Below the pieces are notes generated by a model. It was not told where the DNA came from. It worked only from the letters and a program-made list of their open reading frames with translations, and did not search any database. This document shows positions 1 through 9,118 of a DNA stretch of 64,000 nucleotides, in pieces. Within the stretch, counting starts at the first letter, position 1; every line of letters begins with the position of its first letter. The stretch spans positions 777,662-841,661 of the forward strand of contig NZ_FOAF01000001.1 in the NCBI RefSeq assembly GCF_900109575.1, given 5' to 3'. Made by a program: the position numbers and the translations under genes. This stretch comes from Olivibacter domesticus (GTDB lineage: Bacteria > Bacteroidota > Bacteroidia > Sphingobacteriales > Sphingobacteriaceae).

Positions 1-1
1 G

Positions 2-172
2 TTACGGAACAGGGTAGTGGCCTATATGGAGGAAGGAGAAAAAATATGGAACACCAACATTCCTGTGATCGTCCTGCGATTGGCAGACCTGACCAAATCC
101 CAATATGCCCTTACCGATCTGGAAGAGAAGGACAATGAAAAGACAAAACGCAGGGGCCAGAAACCTGGCTAA
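2..172 (+). CDS. C-terminal end of a two-module repeat protein (5' cut by window edge)
   Basis: An open frame enters from the left edge and ends at a TAA at 170-172, giving about 56 residues. The sequence RVVAYMEEGEKIWNTNIP, then a hydrophobic stretch and a basic tail ending in KPG, matches the C-termini of the next two genes (NTNIPEAVFKLAGL and NTNIPDAIFKKAGL, with tails ending RPG and KPR). It is therefore a third tandem paralog. The function is unknown. The spacing to the next start is 53 bp, so the three genes are probably one transcript. Confidence 0.8.
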   Translation, partial: LRNRVVAYMEEGEKIWNTNIPVIVLRLADLTKSQYALTDLEEKDNEKTKRRGQKPG

Positions 173-225
173 GGCAGCCCCTTTTTTGAATTGAAAATAG
201 AAGGTTAAAATCAGAAAACAGACAT

Positions 226-1479
226 ATGAATATTGAATTGAAAAATATCCAGCACACCGAGGAGCCTTATCCCGGATACCAACTGCTGCCTCAAAAGGGC
301 GATCTTTACATCAACGGCACCCATGTGGGCGATTTTATCAGCACCGGCATAGGCCGTTCCTGCTTTTACAATGCCAAAGATCAGGAGGCTGCTATGTTAA
401 TTGAAGAGGCAGAAAAAGATTTCAACAGGCAACCTGAAATGTACTTCCCCTCCTTGTCTAATGACACCCGTGGCATCTATTTCCAGCCGTCCATCGAGCT
501 GGAAATCATGAAGGAGCTCTTCAAGTTTAACCAGCAGGAAAGAGAAAACAGCACCCTTGAATATTGGGATCTGGTAGCCGGAAAACAGGCAGACAACATC
601 GTGGTAGGTAATCCTGACAGCTCACTGGTCACCCACTCTCTCCCCAGGCCTACCGCCGTGTTGGTGGAACATCCCTCCCTGACACATATGCTGATGAACT
701 TCATTGAGCACCAGGTCATGCCCACCCTTGGAGAGGGGGATCGGATATTAAATCACAATATCCCTGAAAAGACGTTGGAATGGTGCGGGTTAAAGCCCTA
801 TCAATATCTTTCAGCGATTGGTATAAAGGAAGATAATACCGGCCACCGCATGAAAATTGAAGCTAAAAACATCCAGCATGAAACGTTGTTGCCCCAAGGC
901 CCTCGAGCATTTTGCTGTGATATCTACATTGATGGAATCCCTACAGGATATTGTTCCAAATATGGTACAGGAAAGCAAACCCATATCCTTCCCATAGTAA
1001 CCGGGGATAAGGATGCAGTAGCTATGCTCAAACTGGCAGATGCCATTTGTAGTAAGCTGCCCACAGAGATTGCTCCACGCTCCTTAAATAATAGCAAAAA
1101 AGATTTTCCAACTGCCCTGGCTAGGTTTCTTGAAGGAAAGATCGGTGAGGTAATTGAACAACAGGAAGCAGCCAAGTTTGTCCTGGAAGAGCAGGTAGAC
1201 AGCATCGTGATCGGTAGACCTAGCCTCCCCAACCTGTCATTTAAACTTTCAAGGCCAATTGATATGATTGTAGCAGACCCTTTTCAATGGTACCAGATCA
1301 GTGATGTGCTCCGCAGGAAAGTCCTTCCAAATATGGGAACAGATGAAAAGGTGTTAAACACCAATATCCCCGAGGCTGTTTTCAAATTGGCAGGACTGAA
1401 GGATGGACAATATACCCTATCCAATGGGCACCAAAAGGAGGACAAAAAGGCGAGGCACAGCAGTCAGAGACCTGGTTAA
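226..1479 (+). CDS. Two-module repeat protein of unknown function, paralog 1
   Basis: The 417-residue protein is made of two homologous modules of about 200 residues. Module 1 starts MNIELKNIQHTEEPYPG and module 2, at residue 209, starts MKIEAKNIQHETLLPQG. Each module has an early LYING/IYIDG strand and a late block of the form QxDxIVVGxP...VxPxMGxGxxxLNxNIP...GLK. There is no signal peptide or membrane segment, so it is probably cytosolic. The second module still begins with a Met in the same context as the gene start, which suggests fusion of two tandem genes. I do not recognise the family. The position upstream of primase and mobilization genes suggests a cargo or accessory gene of a mobile element. 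Confidence 0.85.
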   Translation: MNIELKNIQHTEEPYPGYQLLPQKGDLYINGTHVGDFISTGIGRSCFYNAKDQEAAMLIEEAEKDFNRQPEMYFPSLSNDTRGIYFQPSIELEIMKELFKFNQQERENSTLEYWDLVAGKQADNIVVGNPDSSLVTHSLPRPTAVLVEHPSLTHMLMNFIEHQVMPTLGEGDRILNHNIPEKTLEWCGLKPYQYLSAIGIKEDNTGHRMKIEAKNIQHETLLPQGPRAFCCDIYIDGIPTGYCSKYGTGKQTHILPIVTGDKDAVAMLKLADAICSKLPTEIAPRSLNNSKKDFPTALARFLEGKIGEVIEQQEAAKFVLEEQVDSIVIGRPSLPNLSFKLSRPIDMIVADPFQWYQISDVLRRKVLPNMGTDEKVLNTNIPEAVFKLAGLKDGQYTLSNGHQKEDKKARHSSQRPG

Positions 1480-1533
1480 GGCATGTCCTTGCTAAGACAG
1501 AAAATTTAACGTGAACTTTTTGGAACGTGACAT

Positions 1534-2775
1534 ATGAAAATTGAATTGAAAAACATCCAGCATACGGAGGAACCTTATCCTGGACAACACCTGCTGCCCC
1601 AAAGGGGAGATCTATACATCAACAATATCCACGTGGGCGATTTTATCAGCACTGGTATCGGCCGTCCCTCCCTTTACTATGCCAAAGATGAAGATGCGTC
1701 CATTTTAATTGAAGAAGCAGAAAAATATTTCAATAGGCAACTCGAAGTCTTTCACCCCTCCTTGCCTATCGGCAACCGTGGCCTCTATGTGCAGCCGTCC
1801 ATTGGAGTGGAAATCATGCAGCAGCTCGTTAAGCTCCACCGGCAGGAAATGGAAAACAGCATCCTCGAATATTGGGATTTGGTGGCCCAAAAGCAGGTAG
1901 ACAACATCGTGGTAGGTAATCCTGATGGCTCACTAGTCGCCCACGCCCTCCCCCAGCCCATAGCCCTGTTATTGGGTCATTCCTCCCTGGTAGATACATT
2001 GCATTATTCTATCCACCGGGTCATACCTTATATGGGTGAGGGTGACCGGATAGTAAACGACAATATCCCTAAAGAGATGCTGGAATGGTGCGGGTTAAGG
2101 CCCCATGAATATCTTTCAGCGGTCGGTATCAATGAAGATAACACCGGCCACCGCATGAAAATCGAAGCGAAAAATATCCAGTATGAAACGCTATTGCCCG
2201 AGGGAGAAATACTCTACGCCTGCCACCTTTACATCGATGGTATTCATCTGGCCTATGGCTCCAATTTTGTGCCCGGAAGGCAAGCGTTTCTTTATCCTGT
2301 AGAGAAGGAAGCCATCCCCCAGTTGAAACAGGCAGATGCCATTTGTAAATGGCTTCCACAAAGCGTTCAATCCCCTGCTGCAGATCAAACCGAAGGAGGT
2401 CATCTGTCCGCACTTTGCAAACTGATGGAGGAACAGGTGAAAGAACATATTAACCAACAGGCAAGCGTCAGGTTTGTCCAGACCAATCAGGTAGACAGCA
2501 TCCTGTTCGGTACTAATGGGGAACCTAGCTTCTCTGTTAAACTTTTCGCACCTGTTGACGTGATCCTGGCCGATCCCCAGAAATGGCATCAGCTTACTGA
2601 TGTGCTGCACAACGCCGTGCTACCCTACATGGGTCCGGGTCAACGGGTACTGAACACCAACATCCCGGACGCAATATTTAAAAAGGCAGGCCTGCGGGAT
2701 GCGCAATTTACCCCTTCAACGGCTGATCTGAATGCTACCCAAATAAAGAAGCGTGTAGGGATGAAACCCCGTTAA
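1534..2775 (+). CDS. Two-module repeat protein of unknown function, paralog 2
   Basis: The 413-residue protein is a close paralog of the preceding gene. It starts MKIELKNIQHTEEPYPG, and its second module starts MKIEAKNIQYETLLPEG at residue 208. Blocks shared at DNA level include the stretch encoding DNIVVGNPDGSLV and the stretch around the internal ATG, so duplication is recent or the copies exchange sequence. The intermodule region ENTGHRMKIEAKN is nearly identical to that of paralog 1. The gap from the previous stop is 54 bp and both genes have a CATATG start context. The function is unknown; no catalytic motif can be named. Confidence 0.85.
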   Translation: MKIELKNIQHTEEPYPGQHLLPQRGDLYINNIHVGDFISTGIGRPSLYYAKDEDASILIEEAEKYFNRQLEVFHPSLPIGNRGLYVQPSIGVEIMQQLVKLHRQEMENSILEYWDLVAQKQVDNIVVGNPDGSLVAHALPQPIALLLGHSSLVDTLHYSIHRVIPYMGEGDRIVNDNIPKEMLEWCGLRPHEYLSAVGINEDNTGHRMKIEAKNIQYETLLPEGEILYACHLYIDGIHLAYGSNFVPGRQAFLYPVEKEAIPQLKQADAICKWLPQSVQSPAADQTEGGHLSALCKLMEEQVKEHINQQASVRFVQTNQVDSILFGTNGEPSFSVKLFAPVDVILADPQKWHQLTDVLHNAVLPYMGPGQRVLNTNIPDAIFKKAGLRDAQFTPSTADLNATQIKKRVGMKPR

Positions 2776-2831
2776 CCCTTCGCCCTCGCCGCTATCGTTA
2801 AAGGCAGAACCTCCTTAAAATATGTGGAGGA

Positions 2832-2862
2832 TTGCCTTCCGCTTTTCAAGGGTCTATTTTTG
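2832..2862 (+). promoter_or_regulatory. Bacteroidota-type promoter before the primase gene
   Basis: TTG at 2832-2834 is separated by 20 bp from TATTTTTG at 2855-2862. This fits the Bacteroidota housekeeping consensus (TTG around -33, TAnnTTTG around -7). Transcription would begin near 2870, which favours the ATG at 2897 over the upstream in-frame ATG at 2822. Confidence 0.55.
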
Positions 2863-2896
2863 TATGAACATTTGTGTGTGTAAGGATTTAGTGGGT

Positions 2897-3808
2897 ATGG
2901 AAAACAAATCAGAAATTAGCCTGCAAGCTATCAAGGAAATGAGAATGGTGGACTACTTAGCCAGCCTCGGCATCCATCCGGCTAAACCACCCAAAGGAGA
3001 TGATCATTGGTACCTGTCCCCCCTCCCAGGACGCAAGGAGGAAGAGCCCTCCTTTAAGATAGATGATAAAGATAACTGTTGGTTTGATCATGGCCTCGGC
3101 ATAGGCGGCAATCTGGTTGACTTTGGCATCCTCTACCACCGCTGTGACGTGAGTGAATTTAAGGCCCGGATGCAGGGGCCTTCTTCCTTTTCTTTTCATC
3201 AGCCGCCCAAACCATCCGAAAAAGATCGCAGAAAACCGGCACCGAAAATTGAAGTCGTTAACGACAAACCATTGAAAAGGTACCCCCTGCTGCAATACCT
3301 CCAGCAGCGCCACATCGATATCGAAATAGCCCGCCTTTATTGCCGTGAGGTGACCTATCGTTTAGGGGAGAAGGAATACTATGGAATAGGCTTCAAAAAT
3401 AACTCCGGAGGTTTTGAAATCCGCAATAAATATGTGAAGGCGGCCAGCACTCCCAAAGATGTAACAAGCATCTCCAACGGCCATCCACTGGTCAATGTTT
3501 TTGAAGGTCAATTTGACTTTCTCTCCCACATGACCCTTACTAAAAACGACCCCCTGAGCCGACAGGATTTCCTTATCCTGAATGGCACCGGCATGTTCAA
3601 ATATGCCCTCCCCTTTTTAGCAAGTCATATCCGTGGCCACCTCTTTCTGGATAATGGAACGGGAGGGGATCGCCTCACCCAGGATATCAAGAAAATATTC
3701 CCTGAATATGCAGACATGCGCCAGCTCTATAAAAACTACGGGGATTACAATGACTGGCTCTGTGAGGTAGGTATCGTCCAGCGGCAGCGGAAAGGGCTTA
3801 AACGATGA
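2897..3808 (+). CDS. Toprim-domain DNA primase-like protein of a mobilizable element
   Basis: The 303-residue protein has a primase-type N-terminal fold (MVDYLASLGIHP, then EEEPSFKID, CWFDHGLGIGGNLVDF), but the zinc-binding Cys residues of the CHC2 ribbon are mostly gone. The C-terminal half is a TOPRIM domain with the conserved Glu in NVFEGQFDFLS and an acidic strand LFLDNGTGGDRLT. This layout is common in primases carried next to mob genes on Bacteroidota elements, where they may prime the complementary strand after transfer. The start at 2897 (MENKSEISL) was chosen because a promoter lies just upstream and the first 25 residues of the longer frame are Cys-rich and unlike the family. Confidence 0.85.
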   Translation: MENKSEISLQAIKEMRMVDYLASLGIHPAKPPKGDDHWYLSPLPGRKEEEPSFKIDDKDNCWFDHGLGIGGNLVDFGILYHRCDVSEFKARMQGPSSFSFHQPPKPSEKDRRKPAPKIEVVNDKPLKRYPLLQYLQQRHIDIEIARLYCREVTYRLGEKEYYGIGFKNNSGGFEIRNKYVKAASTPKDVTSISNGHPLVNVFEGQFDFLSHMTLTKNDPLSRQDFLILNGTGMFKYALPFLASHIRGHLFLDNGTGGDRLTQDIKKIFPEYADMRQLYKNYGDYNDWLCEVGIVQRQRKGLKR

Positions 3809-3900
3809 ACGCCTTCAGCAATCTCCACATAGCCTGTCCCCCTCAAAAGCTTCAGCAATACCCTGCTGTAGCATTTCAGATTGCCAGCTCCTGCAATCGG

Positions 3901-3963
3901 CAAGATGTCCCGTTGGCTGCCAACGGAATCTTGCCCCGCAATGCCTCGGAACTCGGCGCGGGG
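3901..3963. other. Candidate origin of transfer (oriT) with two inverted repeats
   Basis: Between the primase and MobC lies a nested inverted repeat: CAAGAT (3901-3906) and ATCTTG (3928-3933) enclose a perfect CCGTTGG/CCAACGG stem (3910-3916 / 3920-3926). Immediately after it is a second GC-rich repeat, CCCCGC near 3934 and GCGGGG near 3958-3963. Inverted repeats just upstream of a relaxosome gene are typical oriT architecture. The nick site cannot be assigned from sequence alone. Confidence 0.5.
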
Positions 3964-4011
3964 GGAGCTGAAGCCCTGGAATGTCCTTAAAAACGTAAAA
4001 ATGAATAGCTG

Positions 4012-4401
4012 ATGAATGACAAAGTGAAGAACAGAGACCGACGGGTAACCATCCGGCTGACGGAGCAGGAATACGGAAAAATACACTCCCAATGGACAAA
4101 CAGCACCTGCCGCAAGCTTGCCGATTTTATCCGGCGCAGGCTCTTCGGCAAAGCCATCGTAACGACCTATCGTAACCGCTCCCTGGATGATTTCATGGCC
4201 GAGATGGTGCAACTGCGCAGAGAGCTGAACAGCATCGGCAACAACTTCAACCAGGCCGTCCACAAACTGCACATGAGTGACACCGATGCCGAGGTGAAAA
4301 TGTGGCTCCGCATCTTCAAGAAAGATCGCCTGACCCTGCTCAACCACACCGAAAAGATCAAGGAAAAAATCAACTCAATAGCCGACCAATGGTTGCAATA
4401 A
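4012..4401 (+). CDS. mobC: MobC-like plasmid mobilization relaxosome protein
   Basis: The 129-residue basic protein has a ribbon-helix-helix-like N-terminus (RRVTIRLTEQEYGKIHSQW) followed by CRKLADFIRRRLFGK and the MobC signature region ELNSIGNNFNQAVHKLH. MobC proteins bind oriT and help the relaxase open the DNA. The stop overlaps the start of the relaxase by 13 bp, so the two are translationally coupled. The candidate oriT lies just upstream. Confidence 0.9.
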   Translation: MNDKVKNRDRRVTIRLTEQEYGKIHSQWTNSTCRKLADFIRRRLFGKAIVTTYRNRSLDDFMAEMVQLRRELNSIGNNFNQAVHKLHMSDTDAEVKMWLRIFKKDRLTLLNHTEKIKEKINSIADQWLQ

Positions 4402-5738
4402 TCAATTCCTCCAAATCCTTTCACCGGCCTTTCAATTACAATGAAAATAAAGTGGCCGAAGGGGCTGCTACCTGCATTGCCGCTGAGGGTTATCCCAAGG
4501 ATCTAGCTGATCTCAGCCTTTCCAATAAACTCAACCTGCTGCTGCACCAGTCTGCCCTGCATAAAACGGTAGAACGACCGGCCATTCATATATCCCTCAA
4601 CTTCGATCCCTCGGACAAATTAACAGATGAGAAAATGACCAAGATTGCCGCCGACTATATGCAGCGCATTGGTTTTGGCGGGCAGCCCTACTTGATTTAC
4701 AGACACAAGGATACGGCACACCCCCACATGCATATCGTAACGACCAAAGTCAAGGGCGATGGGATGCTCATCCCTACCCAATACATAGGCCGCGATAAAT
4801 CGGAACCGGCACGTATAGCCCTGGAAAAAAAGTATGGCCTCGTCCCTGCCCAACGCGACCAGCTAAAGGCGCTTTACAGGCCTGAACCCGTGCAGGCAGC
4901 CAAGGTAATTTATAGCAAATCAAAAACACGCGCAGCCATACAGAATGTATTAAATGGAACGCTGAGCGAGTACCGTTACGCTGGGCTGCCGCAATTAAAC
5001 GCCGTCCTCCGACAGTACAACGTGCAGGCCTTCCGTGGATCAGAAAACTCCCGCACCTATAAGCATGGCGGCCTCTATTACCGGGCGCTGCAGGACGGTG
5101 AACCGGCAGGGAAACCTATCAAAGCAAGCGACCTGTTTGTAGAGATGAGCAAAGAGGAAGATGCCTTTAATAATAAACCTACACTGGCCTATCTGCAGCA
5201 CCGCTTTGAAAACTTCCCACCCACCCTCGCTGCTAAGTCGAGATTGAAAAAGACACTCAACCTGGCCCTTCACATGAAGGCTCCTCTTTCCTTAGAGCAG
5301 TTTGCCGAGGATTTAAAGAATGATAAGATAGATACCGTCATCAGACGCAGTGACCAGGGCCTTGTCTATGGGATTACCTACGTTGATCACCGTGACCGTA
5401 ACCTATCGGTATTCAATGGCAGTGAACTCGGTAAAGAATACAGCGCAGCGGCAGTCATGGAAAAATGTTACCAAAACTGGCAGGAACTTGAGAACCGCAT
5501 GAAGGAGGATTCGCCACGGCATCACAGCCCTACTATACACACCTCACAAACATCCCCGGCATCCGACAATGAACCGCCCCTACCACCGCTGGACCTTAGC
5601 CTGGTCCCCAATGAAATCATGTCACTACTCGAAACGCTTTTCGGCGCGGAAGACTATGAAGGCCCCGTGCCCTATGAGCATCGCCTGGATCGCAAAAAAA
5701 GAAAAAAACGTAAACGTAATAATCCGAACGATAACTAA
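4389..5738 (+). CDS. Relaxase/mobilization nuclease
   Basis: The 449-residue protein starts MVAIINSSKSFHRPFNYNE at 4389, inside the end of MobC. It carries the histidine motif of the relaxase family in AHPHMHIVTTKVKGDG, preceded by the conserved HISLNFDPSD strand and YLIYRHKDTAH. The tyrosine nucleophile is expected in the N-terminal region but I cannot place it with certainty. The protein would nick oriT and pilot the strand. The C-terminus ends in a Lys/Arg-rich tail (RKKRKKRKRNN). An in-frame extension to 4302 exists but lies entirely within MobC and is rejected. Confidence 0.92.
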   Translation: MVAIINSSKSFHRPFNYNENKVAEGAATCIAAEGYPKDLADLSLSNKLNLLLHQSALHKTVERPAIHISLNFDPSDKLTDEKMTKIAADYMQRIGFGGQPYLIYRHKDTAHPHMHIVTTKVKGDGMLIPTQYIGRDKSEPARIALEKKYGLVPAQRDQLKALYRPEPVQAAKVIYSKSKTRAAIQNVLNGTLSEYRYAGLPQLNAVLRQYNVQAFRGSENSRTYKHGGLYYRALQDGEPAGKPIKASDLFVEMSKEEDAFNNKPTLAYLQHRFENFPPTLAAKSRLKKTLNLALHMKAPLSLEQFAEDLKNDKIDTVIRRSDQGLVYGITYVDHRDRNLSVFNGSELGKEYSAAAVMEKCYQNWQELENRMKEDSPRHHSPTIHTSQTSPASDNEPPLPPLDLSLVPNEIMSLLETLFGAEDYEGPVPYEHRLDRKKRKKRKRNNPNDN

Positions 5739-5750
5739 ATATTCAACGCT

Positions 5751-7748
5751 ATGGGAATGCAAGGGGACAACGATCAAGCATTGCGCAAAATACTTGACAT
5801 GACGCGAATGATAGCCGTCACCATTTTGTTAATACACTTTTATTACTACTGCTACAACGTGTTCCAGCAACTGGGATATACCACGCCGCTGACAGATCGC
5901 ATCCTGGCGAATGTTGCTGCAACAGGTCTGCTACGGAACTTTCACCTATCTAAATGTTGGGCACTGGGATTCCTGCTCATCTCTCTGATGGGTGCTCAGG
6001 GCAAAAAGGGGGAGAAACATAACTACCGCACAGCACTTGCCTATCTGCTGACTGGCATACTTATTTACTTCCTCACCTTCCCCGTGCTCTACCTGAACCA
6101 GCCTGTTAAGCTGCTGGCAGCGCTGTACATCATCCTGACCTCCATAGGTTTTCTTTTGGTGCTCAGTGGAGGCACCCTGCTCACTCGCATCATCAAAGAG
6201 AAGATGGATGATACCGACATCTTCAATGACGAAAATGAAACCTTTCCCCAAGAGGAACGGCTGCTCATCGATGAGTATTCCTTTAACCTGCCTGCCCGTT
6301 ACAAGCTGAAAGGAAAAATAAGGAACTCCTTCATTAACTGTTTGGCTGTATTCCGTGCTGTCATCGTCTCGGGCAGTCAGGGTTCAGGAAAAACAGCCTT
6401 CTGCATCCGGCACATCATCAGCCAGTTCCTGGCGAAAGAAGAGCCCTACACCATGCTGGTTTATGATTTTAAGTTCCCGGATCTATCTAAGATTGCCTAC
6501 AACCATTGGCTGAAAAATAAACACCGATACAAGAAGGAATCCGGCTGCTTTTTTATCAACTTTGATGACCTCTCCCGCAGCCACCGTGGTAACGTGTTCG
6601 ACCCCCTGGGAATGACCGATATTACCGATGCCACCGAATCGTCAAGAACTATTCTCTTGGGGTTGAACCCAGAGTGGAAACGTAAGCAAGGGGATTTTTT
6701 CGTGGAGAGCCCAATTAACTTTTTCACCGCCATCATCTGGTACCTGCGGCGCTACAAAAATGGGAAATACTGCACCTTGCCCCATGCCATCGAATTTATT
6801 CAGCTCGATTATAACAGCCTCTTCACACTGCTTCGTTCTGGCGTTGCCAAAGAGTGCGAAGTATTGATCAATCCCTTTATTACGGCCTATTTAGCGGACG
6901 TAATGGAGCAGCTCGAAGGTCAAATTGCATCCGCAAAAATAGCCCTCGCCCGCCTTGCTTCCCCGGCATTGTACTACGTGCTTTCCGGCAATGACTTCTC
7001 CCTGGACATCAACAACCCCGAAGCACCCAAGATCATCTGCCTGGGTAACAACCCGCAGAAGATACTAACGTATGGGGCTGTACTTTCACTCTATGTAAAC
7101 CGCCTGCTGAAGATTGTTAACCAAAAGCGCAAACTCAAAACTGCCTTAATTTTCGATGAGTTTCCTACTTTGTCAATAGACATAATTCCAACCATTTCGA
7201 CCGGTCGGTCGAATTTAATTTCAGTCATTTTAGGACTCCAGGATGAATCGCAATTACGTCGTGATTATGGCAAAGAACAGGCCGACGTGATCATGAATAC
7301 CGTAGGTAATATCATCAGCGGACAGGTCACCGGAGATTCTGCACGTCAGCTCTCTGAACGCATCGGGAAAATCAACCAGGACCGGCAAAGCATCTCCATC
7401 AATTCAGGGGATACCTCTATCTCCAAAAACAAACAGCTCGAGTATGCCGTGCCCGCCTCCAAAATAGCCTCCCTCTCTTCCGGGGAGTTCGTAGGCATGG
7501 TAGCCGATACCCCGCACCAGAAGATCGCACTCAAAGCCTTTCACTGTGAAGTGATCAATGATTGGGATGCCATCAATGCCGAAGAGAAAGCCTATAAAGA
7601 AATACCTATCATCCGTCAGGTGGATCAGGCCATGGTAGACCAAAATTATCAGCAGGTACGTCAGGATGTGCAGGACATCGTGCAATCAGAAATTGAACGC
7701 ATGATCAATGATCCCCAGCTCGCGTCCCTCATCATACGGAAACGTTAA
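5751..7748 (+). CDS. VirD4/TraG-like coupling protein with YWFCY domain
   Basis: The 665-residue membrane ATPase begins with an amphipathic segment and HFYYYCYNVFQQLGY, the YWFCY signature found at the N-terminus of Bacteroidota mobilization coupling proteins, followed by several transmembrane helices up to about residue 145. The ATPase core has a Walker A in SGSQGSGKTAF (about residue 207) and a Walker B in TALIFDEFPTLS (about residue 467). It would link the relaxase-DNA complex to a type IV channel, probably supplied by a co-resident conjugative element because none is seen here. It begins 12 bp after the relaxase stop. Confidence 0.92.
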   Translation: MGMQGDNDQALRKILDMTRMIAVTILLIHFYYYCYNVFQQLGYTTPLTDRILANVAATGLLRNFHLSKCWALGFLLISLMGAQGKKGEKHNYRTALAYLLTGILIYFLTFPVLYLNQPVKLLAALYIILTSIGFLLVLSGGTLLTRIIKEKMDDTDIFNDENETFPQEERLLIDEYSFNLPARYKLKGKIRNSFINCLAVFRAVIVSGSQGSGKTAFCIRHIISQFLAKEEPYTMLVYDFKFPDLSKIAYNHWLKNKHRYKKESGCFFINFDDLSRSHRGNVFDPLGMTDITDATESSRTILLGLNPEWKRKQGDFFVESPINFFTAIIWYLRRYKNGKYCTLPHAIEFIQLDYNSLFTLLRSGVAKECEVLINPFITAYLADVMEQLEGQIASAKIALARLASPALYYVLSGNDFSLDINNPEAPKIICLGNNPQKILTYGAVLSLYVNRLLKIVNQKRKLKTALIFDEFPTLSIDIIPTISTGRSNLISVILGLQDESQLRRDYGKEQADVIMNTVGNIISGQVTGDSARQLSERIGKINQDRQSISINSGDTSISKNKQLEYAVPASKIASLSSGEFVGMVADTPHQKIALKAFHCEVINDWDAINAEEKAYKEIPIIRQVDQAMVDQNYQQVRQDVQDIVQSEIERMINDPQLASLIIRKR

Positions 7749-7793
7749 ACGATAGTGAACTGAGCGTATTGAAATCCAAAATTTTTGAAAGAA

Positions 7794-9107
7794 ATGGAAA
7801 AAGAAGTAAATAAAATTTCAGGCGAAAAAATCGTTGCTGAAATCAGGAGCCAACAGTTGGAATACGACTTTGGATTGGAAGACCGGTTGTTCTACGCCCG
7901 TGCGGCTTTTTGTAGCTACCACGAACGGGAACTGCCCATTGCCCTGCTACGCCAGCAGGATCAGGAGCTGGACAAGTGGTTTAGGGAACCAACAACATTT
8001 GATCGGAAAAATCAGCCGCCAGCGTATACACCGCTACCCCCGGACTATCAGCCCATACTGATCGGTACCAAACCGGTTGAGGACGGTTTAGAGAATAGGA
8101 ATGGTGTGATATATGGCTTTTCAACAATTGCCAGTGCGCTGATATCCGGCGCGTCAACCATCAGAGCCTATTTGCCGGAAGGAAGTACCTTGCTCCGTAC
8201 CCTGTGGGAACAGCCGAATGAATCCACCAAAATCAGTGGTGAACAGATAGCAAGGGAAATAAATAACCGGTCAACAGAGTATAATTATTTAATGGAGGAT
8301 AGTTTGCTGGTAGCAGGAGTACACTCCCGGAATTATGTGGAAAGGGAAATTTCAATCAATCTACTCCGCAAACAGGACAGCGCCCTTGAAAATTGGCTGA
8401 ATGATCCATTGGAGGTCGCGCCAGCTGACCTTAAACCTTTTCATACCCCCCTATTCCCCGGCTATACCCCCATCCTTATTGGCACCAAAAATTATTGGGG
8501 CGACGAGGAAATGGTGGATGCTGTAGTAGATGGTTTTGCTCGGATAGCTAGTGCGTTGATCTCGGGCCACGATACGATAAGGGCCTATGTGCCGGACGAC
8601 AGCCTATTGCTCAAAGAAGATTTGATGCGTTTAGATGAGCACTGTATTATTCCAGGTGGTGTCATTGCCGCACAAATAAAATGCATGGACGCGGAACCCT
8701 TTTGTGAGCTCGATGCCTTTCTTGATTTTTTCCGCCTAAAAGAGCAGCAATATATCCGGATGGAGTTCCCGATCAACCTGTTGTGTAAGGAGGATGAAAT
8801 GGTGAACAGGTGGCTGGATCACCCGCTGTCTAAGCCCAATCTAAACACACCTGCTCATTGGCCCCCTTCCTCCGGTTACACACCAATTCTACTTGATACT
8901 GCCGGTGTTGAAGGTAGCGCAAATTGCAAGGCCGTTGTAACGAACGGCTTTTACCGCATTTCCAATGCCCTACACGCTGGGAACACACGTATCGACGCCT
9001 ATGTGCCAGCAGGAAGTTCTCTGATTCCAAAGGCACTACAATTCCTGCAGGAGGAAAAGCAGGGTGAACAGTTAAATCGAAGAAAGAACAAAGGCAATCA
9101 TCTTTAA
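7794..9107 (+). CDS. Triple-repeat protein, each unit with a possible ParB-like VxDGFxRI core
   Basis: The 437-residue protein is three copies of a unit of about 140 residues (approximately 7-140, 146-280, 285-420). Each unit has an I(S/P)GxxIAxEI start, an EFPINLL/REISINLL block, a YTPILIGT strand, then VVDGFARIASALISG and TIRAYVPxxS. The last block resembles the substrate strand of ParB/sulfiredoxin-type folds (DGxHRxxAA), but with Phe-x-Arg in place of His-Arg. That is inference only. The ATG at 7794 was preferred to the TTG at 7785. It follows the coupling protein by 45 bp and may be in the same operon. Confidence 0.75.
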   Translation: MEKEVNKISGEKIVAEIRSQQLEYDFGLEDRLFYARAAFCSYHERELPIALLRQQDQELDKWFREPTTFDRKNQPPAYTPLPPDYQPILIGTKPVEDGLENRNGVIYGFSTIASALISGASTIRAYLPEGSTLLRTLWEQPNESTKISGEQIAREINNRSTEYNYLMEDSLLVAGVHSRNYVEREISINLLRKQDSALENWLNDPLEVAPADLKPFHTPLFPGYTPILIGTKNYWGDEEMVDAVVDGFARIASALISGHDTIRAYVPDDSLLLKEDLMRLDEHCIIPGGVIAAQIKCMDAEPFCELDAFLDFFRLKEQQYIRMEFPINLLCKEDEMVNRWLDHPLSKPNLNTPAHWPPSSGYTPILLDTAGVEGSANCKAVVTNGFYRISNALHAGNTRIDAYVPAGSSLIPKALQFLQEEKQGEQLNRRKNKGNHL

Positions 9108-9118
9108 ATTATACGCAT

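Noticed and set aside
2822-2896. N-terminal extension of the primase frame
   Set aside because: The promoter at 2832-2862 lies inside it, and the Cys-rich 25 residues do not resemble the family.
4302-4388. N-terminal extension of the relaxase frame
   Set aside because: It lies wholly inside mobC in another frame, and the MVAIINSSKS start matches the relaxase family.
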